DNA of 64,000 bases from NCBI GenBank assembly GCA_038209775.1, contig JBBQXK010000014.1, positions 1 through 64,000 of the forward strand, in the 5' to 3' direction. The position numbers and the translations under genes are program-made. This document shows positions 7,904 to 17,484 of this stretch, in pieces (the stretch's first letter is position 1; each line of letters starts with the position of its first letter). The notes under the pieces were generated by a model that was not told the origin of the DNA, searched no databases, and saw nothing but the letters and a program-made list of their open reading frames with translations. Origin of the DNA: JBBQXK01 sp038209775 (lineage in GTDB: Bacteria > Pseudomonadota > Alphaproteobacteria > Rhodobacterales > Rhodobacteraceae).

Positions 7904-9813
7904 TGGCGTGGACGCTGGACCTTATCACCATCGGGCGGTCGTCAGTCGACCTTTACGGCGCGCAGGTCGGTGGACGGCTGGAGGATATGGGGTCGTTCCA
8001 GAAATACATCGGCGGCTCGCCCACCAACATGGCGGCGGGGACGGCGCGATTGGGGCTGCGGTCAGCGCTGATCACCCGCGTGGGTGACGAACACATGGGC
8101 CGCTTCATTCGTGAGGAGCTGGCGCGCGAAGGGGTCGATGTGCGGGGCGTGCGGACCGACCCCGATCGGCTGACGGCACTGGTGTTGCTGGGGATACGCG
8201 ATGACAAGCAGTTCCCCCTGATCTTCTACCGCGAAAACTGCGCCGACATGGCGTTGTGTGAGGATGACATTGATCCGGCCTTTGTCGCCGAGGCGCGGGC
8301 GGTGGTGGCAACGGGGACGCATCTTTCGAACCCAAGGACGGCGGCGGCGGTGCTGAAGGCGCTGCATCTGGCGAAGGCGGGTGGGGCGCAGACGGCACTC
8401 GACATCGACTATCGCCCCAACCTCTGGGGGTTGGCGGGGCATGGGGATGGCGAAAGCCGGTTCATCGAGAGTGCCGCCGTGACGGCCAAGCTGCAGGCGA
8501 CGCTGCACCTGTTCGACCTGATCGTGGGGACCGAGGAAGAGTTCCACATTGCGGGTGGCACCACCGACACCATCGCCGCCCTGCGCGCCGTGCGCGCGGT
8601 GTCGGGGGCCACGCTGGTGTGCAAGCGGGGGCCGATGGGGGCCGTGGCGTTCACGGGGGATGTGCCGGATACGCTGGACGCGGGGCAATCGGGGCCGGGG
8701 TTCCCGATTGAGGTGTTCAATGTGCTGGGGGCTGGCGACGGGTTCATGTCGGGCCTGCTCAAGGGCTGGCTGGATGGCGAGCCTTGGCCGGTGGCGCTGA
8801 AATACGCCAATGCCTGCGGTGCTTTCGCGGTCAGCCGGCACGGTTGTACGCCTGCCTATCCGAGTTGGGAGGAGTTGCAGTTTTTCCTCGCGCGCGGTGT
8901 GGTCACGCCTGCGCTGCGCAAGGATGCCAGCTTGGAACAGGTGCACTGGGCCACGAACCGGCACCACGACTGGACGACGATGCGGGTGTTTGCCTTTGAC
9001 CACCGCGCCCAACTGGAAACCTTGCCGGGGGCCACGCCGGAAAGGATCGGGCAGTTCAAGGAATTGTGCCTTGAGGCCACGGTGCAGGTGGCCGGTGGCC
9101 GCCCTGGTTATGGGTTGCTGTGCGACGGCAGGCTGGGGCGTCAGGCGCTGTACCGGGCGGCGGGGCAAGGGTTGTGGATCGGGCGGCCCGTCGAATGGCC
9201 GTCGTCGCGGCCCCTGACGCTGGAACCCGAGATCGGCCCGGATTTCGGGGGCCTTTCCGAATGGCCGCTGGACCATGTGGTCAAGGTCTTGTGCTTTTGC
9301 CACCCGTCCGACGATGCCGCGATGTGGAGGGATCAGGAGGCGACGATCCTGCGCCTGTTCCACGCCTGCCGCCGCAACCGTCTGGAAATGCTGCTGGAAG
9401 TCATCCCGTCCAAGGTGGGCGCGGTGGATGATGACACCACGCCCGCGCTGATCGACAGGTTCTACCGGCTGGGTGTGTACCCCGACTGGTGGAAGCTGGA
9501 ACCCTTCTCCACCGATGCGGCATGGTCCAAGGCCTGCGACGCGATCCGCGCGCATGATCCGCATTGCCGGGGCGTTGTGGTGCTGGGCCTCGGGTCGGGC
9601 GAGGATGCCCTGGCCGACAGCTTTGCCCTTGCCGCCCGCCATGACCTTGTGCGCGGGTTTGCCGTGGGGCGCACGATCTTTGCCGAACCGGGCAGGGCCT
9701 GGCTCGCGGGCGAGATCAGCGGAGCCGAGGCTGTGGCACGGATGGCCGCCACATATGAACGTCTGTGCGGCCTATGGGACAAGGCGCGCAGCGCTGCAAA
9801 GGAGAAGCCATGA
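7903..9813 (+). CDS. iolC: Bifunctional 5-dehydro-2-deoxygluconokinase / DUF2090 aldolase-like protein
   Basis: 636 residues, about twice a single PfkB kinase, so this is a fusion. Residues 1 to about 330 are a PfkB-type sugar kinase with the N-terminal substrate motif GGSPTNMA and the catalytic GAGDG motif (D279 as base); it phosphorylates 5-dehydro-2-deoxygluconate. Residues about 345-630 form a DUF2090 domain starting near VFAFDHRAQLE. That domain is considered the 5-dehydro-2-deoxyphosphogluconate aldolase of proteobacterial iol operons, making malonate semialdehyde and a triose phosphate. I chose the ATG at 7903, overlapping the iolG stop; a GTG one codon earlier is possible. The 3' end overlaps iolD by ATGA. 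Confidence 0.92.
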   Translation: MAWTLDLITIGRSSVDLYGAQVGGRLEDMGSFQKYIGGSPTNMAAGTARLGLRSALITRVGDEHMGRFIREELAREGVDVRGVRTDPDRLTALVLLGIRDDKQFPLIFYRENCADMALCEDDIDPAFVAEARAVVATGTHLSNPRTAAAVLKALHLAKAGGAQTALDIDYRPNLWGLAGHGDGESRFIESAAVTAKLQATLHLFDLIVGTEEEFHIAGGTTDTIAALRAVRAVSGATLVCKRGPMGAVAFTGDVPDTLDAGQSGPGFPIEVFNVLGAGDGFMSGLLKGWLDGEPWPVALKYANACGAFAVSRHGCTPAYPSWEELQFFLARGVVTPALRKDASLEQVHWATNRHHDWTTMRVFAFDHRAQLETLPGATPERIGQFKELCLEATVQVAGGRPGYGLLCDGRLGRQALYRAAGQGLWIGRPVEWPSSRPLTLEPEIGPDFGGLSEWPLDHVVKVLCFCHPSDDAAMWRDQEATILRLFHACRRNRLEMLLEVIPSKVGAVDDDTTPALIDRFYRLGVYPDWWKLEPFSTDAAWSKACDAIRAHDPHCRGVVVLGLGSGEDALADSFALAARHDLVRGFAVGRTIFAEPGRAWLAGEISGAEAVARMAATYERLCGLWDKARSAAKEKP

Positions 9814-11630
9814 CCATCCGTCTGACCGCCGCACAGGCCATGGTGCGCTATCTGTCGGTGCAGATGATGGATGAGGGGGTGCCCTTCATCGCCGGGGTCT
9901 GGGCGATCTTTGGCCATGGCAATGTGGCGGGGATTGGCGAGGCACTGCACGCGCACCGCGATGTGATCACGACCTACCGGGGTCAGAACGAGCAATCCAT
10001 GGCCCATGCGGCAATCGCCTATGCCAAGCAACTGGGCCGTCGCCGCGCCATGGCGGTGACCAGTTCCATCGGGCCGGGGGCGCTGAATATGGTCACGGCG
10101 GCGGCGTTGGCACATGTCAACCGCCTGCCAGTGCTGCTTGTTCCGGGCGATGTGTTCGCCAGCCGTGGCCCTGACCCAGTGCTGCAACAGGTTGAGGATT
10201 TCACCGACGGCACGGTCAGCGCGAACGACTGTTTCCGCCCGGTCAGCCGGTATTTCGACCGTATCACAAGGCCCGAGCAACTGCTGACCGCCCTGCCCCG
10301 CGCCATGCGTGTGATGACCGATCCGGCAGACTGCGGGCCGGTGACGCTGGCGTTCTGTCAGGACGTGCAGGCCGAGGCCTATGACTGGCCCGAGGCGTTC
10401 TTTGCGCCGAGGGTCTGGTACCAGCGCCGCCCGCATCCCGATCCGGCCGAGCTGGCGGCGGTGGCGGCGATCCTGAAGGCGGCAAAGACGCCGGTCATCG
10501 TGGCTGGCGGCGGTGTGCATTTTTCCGATGCCACACAGGCGCTTGCGGCCTTTTCCAACCGTCACGGCATTCCTGTGGTGGAAACCCAGGCGGGCAAGTC
10601 GGCGCTGCCATGGGACCATCCGCTGAACCTTGGCCCGGTGGGTGTGACGGGTGCGTCATCCGCCAATACCGCCTGTGCGGCGGCGGATGTGGTGATCGGA
10701 GTGGGCACAAGGTTTCAGGATTTCACCACGGGGTCGTGGTCGGTCTTCTCGCACCCCGACCGCAAGCTCATCAGCATCAACGTCGCGGCCTATGACGCGA
10801 TGAAGCATGGGGCGGAACCTTTGTGCGCGGATGCCCGGGTGGCGCTTGGGGCGCTGTCAGAGGTTCTGGGCGAAATGCGGTATGGCGTCCCCGACCCGGC
10901 GCTGAAAGCTGCGTGGTTTGCCAATGTTGACCCCCTGACCGACGCCCCAAAGGACGGCAATGCCCTGCCCACTGACCAGCAGGTGATCGGGGCCGTCCAG
11001 CGCGCCGCCGGTCCCGATACCGTCATCATGTGTGCGGCGGGCACCATGCCGGGCGAGTTGCACAAGCTGTGGAAGGCGTCGCGGCCGATGTCCTATCACA
11101 TGGAATATGGTTTCTCCTGCATGGGTTACGAGATTGCGGGGGCCATGGGCATCAAGATGGCCGAACCTGACCGCGACGTGATCTGCATGATCGGCGACGG
11201 CAGCTACATGATGATGAACAGCGAGATGGCGACGGCGGCGATGCTGGGCATCGCGTTCACTGTTGTGGTCACCGACAACCGGGGTTTCGGCTGCATCGAC
11301 CGTTTGCAGATGGCGACCGGCGGGGCCGAGTTCAACAACCTTTACGCCCATGCCAACGTGGAAACCCAGCCCCGCATCGATTTTGCCGCGCACGCCGCCA
11401 GCATGGGGGCGAGGGCGGTCAAGGTGGGCAGTATCGCGGAACTAGAGGCTGCTCTGGCTGGCCGGGACGGGGCGAAGGGGCCGGTGGTGATTGTCATCGA
11501 CACCGATCCCTACCCCTCAACCCCCCATGGCGGAAGCTGGTGGGAGGTGGCGGTTCCCGAAGTTTCAGTGCGGCCCGAGGTGGGCGTAGCACGCGGGAAA
11601 TACGAGCAAAAGCTGAAGGAACGCGGATGA
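9810..11630 (+). CDS. iolD: 3D-(3,5/4)-trihydroxycyclohexane-1,2-dione hydrolase
   Basis: 606 residues, a thiamine-diphosphate enzyme of the acetolactate-synthase superfamily. It opens the ring of trihydroxycyclohexanedione to give 5-deoxy-glucuronate. The ThDP/Mg site is clear: GDG at 462-464 and DN at 489-490. The N-terminal domain has the usual glutamate region (TYRGQNEQSMAHAA). The start is fixed by an AAGGAG site and by the ATGA overlap with iolC; the frame stays open 45 bp further upstream without support. The stop overlaps iolE, again by ATGA. The length is slightly shorter than Bacillus IolD but usual for proteobacteria. Confidence 0.94.
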   Translation: MTIRLTAAQAMVRYLSVQMMDEGVPFIAGVWAIFGHGNVAGIGEALHAHRDVITTYRGQNEQSMAHAAIAYAKQLGRRRAMAVTSSIGPGALNMVTAAALAHVNRLPVLLVPGDVFASRGPDPVLQQVEDFTDGTVSANDCFRPVSRYFDRITRPEQLLTALPRAMRVMTDPADCGPVTLAFCQDVQAEAYDWPEAFFAPRVWYQRRPHPDPAELAAVAAILKAAKTPVIVAGGGVHFSDATQALAAFSNRHGIPVVETQAGKSALPWDHPLNLGPVGVTGASSANTACAAADVVIGVGTRFQDFTTGSWSVFSHPDRKLISINVAAYDAMKHGAEPLCADARVALGALSEVLGEMRYGVPDPALKAAWFANVDPLTDAPKDGNALPTDQQVIGAVQRAAGPDTVIMCAAGTMPGELHKLWKASRPMSYHMEYGFSCMGYEIAGAMGIKMAEPDRDVICMIGDGSYMMMNSEMATAAMLGIAFTVVVTDNRGFGCIDRLQMATGGAEFNNLYAHANVETQPRIDFAAHAASMGARAVKVGSIAELEAALAGRDGAKGPVVIVIDTDPYPSTPHGGSWWEVAVPEVSVRPEVGVARGKYEQKLKERG

Positions 11631-12526
11631 TCCTGTACGGCACCAACCCGATAGCCTGGACCAACGACGACGACCGGCGGCTTGGCGCGCATATCAGTCT
11701 GGAGCAATGTCTGGACGACGCCGCGCGGATCGGGTTCGACGGGATCGAGAAGGGTCACAAGTTCCCGACCGATGCTGTTGGGCTGAAGGCGGTGCTGGAG
11801 CCGCGCGGGTTGCGGTTCGTGTCGGGGTGGCATTCGACGAACCTGCTGGTGAACTCGGTCGAGGAGGAGAAGCGGGCGATGGACCCGTTTCTGGACCTGC
11901 TGATCGCGATGGGGTCGAAGGTCATCATCGTGTGTGAGACGTCGAACGCGGTTCATGGCAATGACGATGTGGCGGTGAATGACCGCCCGAAACTCAAGGA
12001 AGATCAATGGTCTGCGTTCGGGGCGGGGATCGAGGCGCTGGCGGCGCATGCGGCGGCGCGGGGGATTACGCTGGTCTATCACCACCACATGGGCACCATC
12101 GTCGAGACGATGGAAGAGATCACAGCACTGATGCTGACCACGGGGCCGCATACGCATCTGTTGCTGGATACCGGGCACATCACCTTTGGCGGGGGCGATG
12201 CGGTGACGCTGGCCGACCGCTGGATGGGTCGGGTGCGGCATATCCATGCCAAGAACGTGCGGCGGGACATCATGGATCAGGTCCGCCGCGAGGGGTTGAG
12301 TTTCCTGGAGGGGGTACGACGGGGTGTGTTCACCGTGCCGGGTGACCCCACGGGTTGTGTCGATTTTTACCCCGTGCTGCGGCGGGCGAGGGATTACCGC
12401 TATGACGGGTGGCTGGTGATCGAGGCGGAACAGGACGCCTTGGTGCGCGATCCGGTGGTGTATCAGTCGATGGGGTTGGGGGCATTGCGGGCGTTGGCGG
12501 TGGAATCGGGGTTGGACGGGCGATGA
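11627..12526 (+). CDS. iolE: myo-Inosose-2 dehydratase
   Basis: 299 residues, a xylose-isomerase-like TIM barrel. It dehydrates scyllo-inosose (2-keto-myo-inositol) to the trihydroxycyclohexanedione. The start MILYGTNPIAW is the canonical IolE N-terminus with the substrate-contacting N-P-I-x-W. Metal-ligand positions appear in the YHHHMGTIVE and LLLDTGH blocks, and HIHAKNVR is typical of the family. The ATG overlaps the iolD stop; the 3' end overlaps iolB. Its reaction sits between iolG and iolD in the pathway. Confidence 0.95.
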   Translation: MILYGTNPIAWTNDDDRRLGAHISLEQCLDDAARIGFDGIEKGHKFPTDAVGLKAVLEPRGLRFVSGWHSTNLLVNSVEEEKRAMDPFLDLLIAMGSKVIIVCETSNAVHGNDDVAVNDRPKLKEDQWSAFGAGIEALAAHAAARGITLVYHHHMGTIVETMEEITALMLTTGPHTHLLLDTGHITFGGGDAVTLADRWMGRVRHIHAKNVRRDIMDQVRREGLSFLEGVRRGVFTVPGDPTGCVDFYPVLRRARDYRYDGWLVIEAEQDALVRDPVVYQSMGLGALRALAVESGLDGR

Positions 12527-13329
12527 ACCTTTTGCGCAAACCGACCGGCACAACCGGCCTAGTCCATGATATCACGCCGGAAAATGCCGGTTGGGGGCAT
12601 GTGGGGTTCCAGTTGTACCGGCTGGCCCCCGGCGAGACGGCCGAAGGTGTGCTGCGGGGGCGCGAGGCGATCCTTGTGCTGGTCGAGGGGCATGCGCATC
12701 TGTCGGCGGCTGGCCAGGATTTCGGGCTGTGCGGGGACCGGCTGGATGTGTTCCAGAAGACCGCGCCGCATTGCCTTTATGTGCCGGACGGGGCCGCGTG
12801 GTCGGCCCGGGCGACGACGGCGCTGACGTTGGCGGTGTGCTCGGCGCCTGCCGAAGGGGTGTACCCTGCGCGGCTGATCGGGCCGGGCGGCATCACCCTG
12901 ACGCCACGCGGCAAAGGGACAAATACGCGCCATATCAACAACATCGCCATGGAAGACCGGGATGTGGCGGGGCGGTTGCTGGTGACGGAGGTGTTCACGC
13001 CCGCCGGACATTGGTCCAGCTATCCGCCACACCGGCATGACGAGGATGACTTTCCCCGGATGACGTATCTGGAGGAAACCTATTACCACCGGCTGAACCC
13101 CGCACAGGGATTTGCCATCCAGCGGGTGTTTACCGAGGATGGGTTGCTGGATGAAACCATGGCGGCAAGTGACCACGATGTGGTGCTGGTGCCGAAGGGG
13201 CATCATCCCTGCGGCGCACCCTATGGGTACGAGTTGTACTATCTGAACGTGATGGCCGGCCCCTTGCGCAAGTGGCGCTTTGCCAACCACCCGGATCATG
13301 CGTGGATTGCGGAGCGGGACGCGGGGTAG
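12523..13329 (+). CDS. iolB: 5-Deoxy-glucuronate isomerase
   Basis: 268 residues, a bicupin. It isomerises 5-deoxy-glucuronate to 5-dehydro-2-deoxygluconate, the substrate of IolC. The cupin metal ligands lie in the block YPPHRHDEDDFPRMTYLEE, which is nearly invariant in IolB. The C-terminal part has GYELYYLNVMAGP, also characteristic. The start at 12523 overlaps the iolE stop by ATGA. This is the last operon gene. No iolA, transporter or iolR is present here, so uptake and the final steps must be encoded elsewhere. Confidence 0.95.
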   Translation: MNLLRKPTGTTGLVHDITPENAGWGHVGFQLYRLAPGETAEGVLRGREAILVLVEGHAHLSAAGQDFGLCGDRLDVFQKTAPHCLYVPDGAAWSARATTALTLAVCSAPAEGVYPARLIGPGGITLTPRGKGTNTRHINNIAMEDRDVAGRLLVTEVFTPAGHWSSYPPHRHDEDDFPRMTYLEETYYHRLNPAQGFAIQRVFTEDGLLDETMAASDHDVVLVPKGHHPCGAPYGYELYYLNVMAGPLRKWRFANHPDHAWIAERDAG

Positions 13330-13364
13330 GGGTGGCTTTTGGCCAAGTCCTTGCGGACGCTGGA

Positions 13365-13461
13365 TTAACCGGGGTCCGTGGGGCTGGCGGGTGGATGTGC
13401 AACCGATGCACAGGGCATGCACATCGCGTATGCACGCGCGGCGGGGGTTGGGGGCGTTAAC
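13365..13461. repeat. ATGCAC-rich intergenic repeat, copy 1
   Basis: Between the convergent ends of iolB and the flavoprotein gene lie several ATGCAC/GTGCAT-type hexamers (GATGTGCAACCGATGCACA, CATGCACATC, TATGCACGCGCGG). They are flanked by TTAAC at 13365-13369 and 13457-13461. A closely related element occurs at 39524-39620, also between convergent genes. The function is unknown. Confidence 0.65.
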
Positions 13462-13485
13462 CAAGCCAGCGCGAATCGGTGCAGG

Positions 13486-14901
13486 TCAGGCGTCGGGCAG
13501 CACCTTGCCGGGGTTCATCCGGCCTTCGGGGTCAAGCGCCGCCTTGACCGCGCGCATCACCTGCAGCGCCACCGGGTCTTTGCGGCGTGCCATCGACGCC
13601 CGCTTGGACAGGCCGACGCCGTGTTCGGCGGAAAAGCTGCCGCGCAGGGATTGCACGACATCCTCGACCTTCGTCACCACGGCCTCGGCCAAGGCGGGGT
13701 CGTCGCGGGTGGGAAAGACGGTGTAGTGGATGTTGCCGTCGCCCAGATGCGCGATGGCAAGGCTGTCGGCCCCGGCGTCGATCAGGGGCAACGCGGCCTC
13801 CATCGCCGCGAGGAAGGCCGAAACCCGGTGCAGCGGCAGGGCGATGTCGGTGTCGATTGACGGTTTGCGGGCAAAAGTCACCTCGGCGGCAAGTTCGCGG
13901 CGTTGCCACATCGCGGCGCGTTGGGTGTCGGAGCGGGCGACCTCGGCATCAAGGACTGCTCCGCCGTCCAGCATCGCCGCCAGCACCGTTTCCAGCGCGT
14001 CGGTCAGGGGCAGGCTGCCGTCGTCGCGGGGGGTGGCCTGATCGGGGATGGTGGTCGAGATTTCCACGAGGATCGCGGTGTCGTGGATGCGGTCGAACGG
14101 CAGGCGGATGTCGGGGCGTGCGTGCGCGAAGCGGCGCATGTAGGCGGCGGGCATGTATTCGAAGGCGGCAACGGCACCGCCGGTCGCCTCTTGCAGGCGG
14201 TTCAGAAGGGTCAGCGCATCGTCCAGCGAGCGCATGGCCACCATCGCGGTGGCATGGGCGCGGGGGGCGGGGACGAGTTTCATCACCGCGGCGGTGATGA
14301 TGCCGAGGGTGCCTTCGGCACCGATGAACATGTCCTTCAGCGCATAGCCGGAGTTGTCCTTGTGCAACTCTGACATCAGGTCCAGCACACGGCCATCGGC
14401 CAGAACCACCTCGACGCCCAGGCACAAGGCGCGGGTGGAGCCGTAGCGGACCACGTTCGAGCCGCCCGCATTGGTTGACAGGACACCGCCAAGCGTGGCC
14501 GAGCCGCGTGCGCCGAACCACAGGGGGAAGTACAGGCCTTCGGCTGCGGCGGCGTCGTGGAGGGTGGACAGGATCGTGCCGGCCTCGGCCACGACGATGC
14601 GGGTGGCGGGGCGCAGCGCGCGGATGCGGTTCATCCGGTCAAGCGACAGCATCAGGCCGCCGTCCGTCATCAGGCCGCCGACAAGGCCGGTGCGGCCACC
14701 TGCGGGAATGACGGGCAGGTTGTAGGCGGCGGCGATGCGCAGGGTTTGCGACACTTCGGCGGTGGTGGCGGGGCGGGCGACGGCGACGGGGCGCGATGTG
14801 TACTTGCCCGTCCAGTCGTGGGTGTAGGCGGCCATGTCGGGGCCGGTCAGCACGTTGGCGGGGCCGAGGGCAGCGATCAGGGCGGGGAGGGCGTCGGTCA
14901 T
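13486..14901 (-). CDS. FAD-linked D-2-hydroxyacid dehydrogenase (GlcD/D2HGDH type)
   Basis: 471 residues. The N-terminal PCMH-type FAD domain includes VIPAGGRTGLVGG and IGAEGTLGIITAAVMKL. The C-terminal FAD-oxidase domain has the metal/substrate motif HLGDGNIH and a distal EHGVG. The pattern fits D-2-hydroxyglutarate or D-lactate dehydrogenases, which pass electrons to quinone or ETF. The substrate cannot be set from sequence alone. The ATG at 14901 overlaps the ruvB stop by ATGA, so it is the last gene of the ruvCAB transcript. That placement probably reflects compact packing and not a DNA-repair role. Confidence 0.86.
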   Translation of the reverse strand: MTDALPALIAALGPANVLTGPDMAAYTHDWTGKYTSRPVAVARPATTAEVSQTLRIAAAYNLPVIPAGGRTGLVGGLMTDGGLMLSLDRMNRIRALRPATRIVVAEAGTILSTLHDAAAAEGLYFPLWFGARGSATLGGVLSTNAGGSNVVRYGSTRALCLGVEVVLADGRVLDLMSELHKDNSGYALKDMFIGAEGTLGIITAAVMKLVPAPRAHATAMVAMRSLDDALTLLNRLQEATGGAVAAFEYMPAAYMRRFAHARPDIRLPFDRIHDTAILVEISTTIPDQATPRDDGSLPLTDALETVLAAMLDGGAVLDAEVARSDTQRAAMWQRRELAAEVTFARKPSIDTDIALPLHRVSAFLAAMEAALPLIDAGADSLAIAHLGDGNIHYTVFPTRDDPALAEAVVTKVEDVVQSLRGSFSAEHGVGLSKRASMARRKDPVALQVMRAVKAALDPEGRMNPGKVLPDA

Positions 14902-15938
14902 GGCTCAAACAGGTCCGATTGGCCGGGGGCGCGGGGGGCGTCGAGGCCGAGGTGCCGCCAGGCGCGGGCGGCCAGCATCCGGCCCCTTGGCGTGCGTTGC
15001 AAGAGGCCCTGTTGCAGAAGGTAGGGTTCAATCACCTCCTCCAGCGCGTCGCGGGGTTCAGAGAGGGCGGCGGAGATGGTTTCCACGCCCACCGGGCCGC
15101 CAGCGTAGTGCTGTGCCAGAAGCGTGAGATAGCGCCGGTCGGCACTGTCAAGGCCAAGGTCATCGACGCCCATCCGGGTGAGGGCGATGTCAGCAATGGC
15201 GCGGGTGAGGGTGCCGTCGCCCTCGACCAGCGCGAAGTCGACGACGCGGCGCAGGAGGCGGCCGGCGATGCGGGGGGTGCCACGGGCGCGGCGGGCTATT
15301 TCGCGGGTGCCATCGGCGGCGGCGGGGATGTTCAGAAGGCGGGCACCACGGGTGACGATCTGGTCAAGTTCATCCTCGGTGTAAAACTCGAGCCTTGTGG
15401 GGATGCCGAAGCGGTCGCGGAGAGGGGTGGTCAGAAGGCCGAGGCGGGTGGTGGCGCCCACCAGGGTGAAGGGCTGGAGGTCGATCCTGACCGTGCGGGC
15501 CGCCGGACCCTCGCCGATGACGAGGTCGAGGGCGAAATCTTCGAGCGCGGGGTAGAGGACCTCTTCGACCACCGGGGACAGGCGGTGAATCTCGTCGATG
15601 AAGAGGACGTCGCGGGGCTCAAGGTTGGTCAAGATCGCGGCGAGGTCACCCGGGCGGGCGAGAACGGGGCCCGAGGTCTGGCGGAAACCCACGCCAAGTT
15701 CGCGCGCCATGATCTGGGCGAGGGTGGTTTTGCCAAGGCCGGGGGGGCCGTGGAACAGGGTATGGTCCATCGCCTCGCCCCGGCGTTTGGCACTTTCGAT
15801 GAACACGGCGAGGTTCGCCCGCGCCTCGTGCTGGCCGACGAAATCGGCAAGGCGCTGCGGGCGAAGGGCGCGGTCGGCGTCTTCGGGCAGGGGGGTGGGG
15901 CGGAGGGCGGGGTCGGGGATCATCGGGGCGGGGGTCAT
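14898..15938 (-). CDS. ruvB: Holliday junction branch migration ATPase RuvB
   Basis: 346 residues. This is the AAA+ motor that drives branch migration with RuvA and hands junctions to RuvC. Walker A is GPPGLGKT (64-71), Walker B ends in DEIH (115-118), and an arginine-finger region RGTPRIAGRLLRR follows. The C-terminal winged helix ends in the usual hydrophobic tail. Length and order are canonical. It is third in ruvC-ruvA-ruvB, separated from ruvA by 76 bp holding a dispersed repeat. Confidence 0.97.
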   Translation of the reverse strand: MTPAPMIPDPALRPTPLPEDADRALRPQRLADFVGQHEARANLAVFIESAKRRGEAMDHTLFHGPPGLGKTTLAQIMARELGVGFRQTSGPVLARPGDLAAILTNLEPRDVLFIDEIHRLSPVVEEVLYPALEDFALDLVIGEGPAARTVRIDLQPFTLVGATTRLGLLTTPLRDRFGIPTRLEFYTEDELDQIVTRGARLLNIPAAADGTREIARRARGTPRIAGRLLRRVVDFALVEGDGTLTRAIADIALTRMGVDDLGLDSADRRYLTLLAQHYAGGPVGVETISAALSEPRDALEEVIEPYLLQQGLLQRTPRGRMLAARAWRHLGLDAPRAPGQSDLFEP

Positions 15939-15959
15939 CGTGCTTTCTGATGGGGCAGG

Positions 15960-16010
15960 ACCGGGGCGCTGCCCCGGATCCCGGGATATTTGCGCAAAGA
16001 TGAAGTCGCA
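15960..16010 (+). repeat. Dispersed hairpin/TATTTG repeat, copy 2
   Basis: The hairpin CCGGGGC-gct-GCCCCGG (15961-15977) is followed by GGGATATTTGCGCAAAGATG. It sits in the ruvA-ruvB gap, pointing against transcription of the operon. Confidence 0.7.
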
Positions 16011-16014
16011 AGGA

Positions 16015-16674
16015 TCAAGACCTGGGGGCCAGCAGTTTCAGGGCGGCGCGGATCAGGGTGGGGGTGGTGGCGTCGGGGGTGTCGGCGGTGCTGCGGGCGA
16101 TGGCGGCGGCGGCGTCGCCCTGGGTGTAGCCAAGGTTGATGAGGGCCGAGAGCGCCTCGGCGCTGGCGGCGGGGGGGGCGGGGGCGGTGGGTTTGCGGCG
16201 GGGTGCGGGGGTTTCGGGGTCGATCAGCGGGGCCTCGAGCGGTTGGCTGGTAGTGGAGGCGAGGGCCATCAGGGCGGGGGCCTTGGCTTTCAGTTCCAAG
16301 ACCACGCGGCTGGCGATCTTGGGGCCGACGCCGGGGGCGGACTGGATGGCGCGGGCATCGCCCAAGGCGATGGCGCGGGCGACGCCTTCGTGGCCGAGGG
16401 CCGACAGCATGGCCATGGCGGCCTTGGCACCGACGCCCTGCACGGTGACCAGAAGGCGGTGCCATTCCTTTTCGATGAGGGTGGGGAAGCCGAAAAGCTG
16501 CAACAGATCCTCGCGCACCAGAAGTTCGGTGTAGAGGGCGGCAGCCTCGCCCACCGGGGGCAGCGCGGCAAGGGTGCGGTCGCTGACGTGGACGATGTAA
16601 CCCACACCGCGCACGTCGATGAGGACGTGGTCGGAGCCGCGATGTTCGACGATGCCCGCGATGCGCCCGATCAT
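16015..16674 (-). CDS. ruvA: Holliday junction DNA helicase subunit RuvA
   Basis: 219 residues. RuvA binds four-way junctions as a tetramer and recruits RuvB. The N-terminal OB fold starts MIGRIAGIVEHRGSDHVLID. Two helix-hairpin-helix motifs follow (VQGVGAKAAMAML and APGVGPKIASRVV), then an Ala/Pro-rich linker and a C-terminal RuvB-binding helix domain (LINLGYTQGDAAAAI). The start at 16674 overlaps the ruvC stop by ATGA; a longer open frame runs into ruvC and is not real coding sequence. Confidence 0.96.
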   Translation of the reverse strand: MIGRIAGIVEHRGSDHVLIDVRGVGYIVHVSDRTLAALPPVGEAAALYTELLVREDLLQLFGFPTLIEKEWHRLLVTVQGVGAKAAMAMLSALGHEGVARAIALGDARAIQSAPGVGPKIASRVVLELKAKAPALMALASTTSQPLEAPLIDPETPAPRRKPTAPAPPAASAEALSALINLGYTQGDAAAAIARSTADTPDATTPTLIRAALKLLAPRS

Positions 16675-17186
16675 GCCGAGGCCCGGCGTAGTGCGGCCTG
16701 CAGGCGGCCTGCGGATTGCAGGTGGTGGGCGTGGCAGATCGCCACCGCAAGCGCATCCGCCGCATCGGGGCCGGCGATGGTGACGCCGGGCAGGTGCAGG
16801 CGCACCATGTGGTCGACCTGTACCTTGGCGGCGTGGCCGACGCCGACGACGGTTTTCTTGACCGCGTTCGGGGCGTATTCGCCGACCGTGAGGCCGGCGC
16901 GGGCGGGCACCAGAAGGGCGATGCCGCGCGCCTGCCCCAGTTTCAGGGTAGCCACGGCATCCTTGTTGACGAAGGTGTGTTCGACCGCCGCCGCGTCGGG
17001 GGCGTGGATGCGGACGACCTCGGTCAACTGCTCGAACAGGGACAAGAGGCGGCTGGCAAGGTCTGCCGTGTCGCCCGGCGCGGAATGGCAGATGCCGTTC
17101 GCCACATGGATGAGCCGCGCGCCCATCACGTCGATCACGCCCCAACCGAGGTTGCGCAACCCCGGATCAATGCCCAGAACCCGCAT
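16671..17186 (-). CDS. ruvC: Crossover junction endodeoxyribonuclease RuvC
   Basis: 171 residues. It resolves Holliday junctions by paired nicks. The four catalytic acids of the RNase-H fold are present: D7 (GIDPG), E69, D141 and D144 (PDAADALA). I chose the ATG at 17186 because it gives the canonical N-terminus MRVLGIDPGL; an in-frame start nine codons upstream is less likely. It is first in the ruv operon. No alphaproteobacterial LexA box (GTTC-N7-GTTC) is visible upstream, so SOS control is not supported here. Confidence 0.96.
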   Translation of the reverse strand: MRVLGIDPGLRNLGWGVIDVMGARLIHVANGICHSAPGDTADLASRLLSLFEQLTEVVRIHAPDAAAVEHTFVNKDAVATLKLGQARGIALLVPARAGLTVGEYAPNAVKKTVVGVGHAAKVQVDHMVRLHLPGVTIAGPDAADALAVAICHAHHLQSAGRLQAALRRASA

Positions 17187-17484
17187 CGCGCCCCTGTTTT
17201 CCACCCGCGCCAACCGTTAGCACGAAAAGGGAACATCGACCAGCGTCTTTGCGGCAACACCCCAAGGGCCGCGCCGCCACGCATTTGCGACAGCCCCTGC
17301 GCGAAAAGCGACTGCTTCGCGTAACGCCCATAGAATCATGTCGAAATCGTGTCCGAAAGCCATGCAGTGGCTGCAAGGCCGCCATGCCGGGCTGTGCGTT
17401 GCGCGCAACGGTATGCCCGCTTATCTAGCGTTCATCGGACAGGATCGCTGACCGATTGAGCCGTTTATGAAGAGGATACCAGCC

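Noticed and set aside
8062..9642. 526-codon minus-strand open frame opposite iolC
   Set aside because: Antisense shadow; no recognisable motif, and iolC is certain.
17187..17484. Search for a LexA box upstream of ruvC
   Set aside because: A GAAC occurs but no second half-site at 7-bp spacing.
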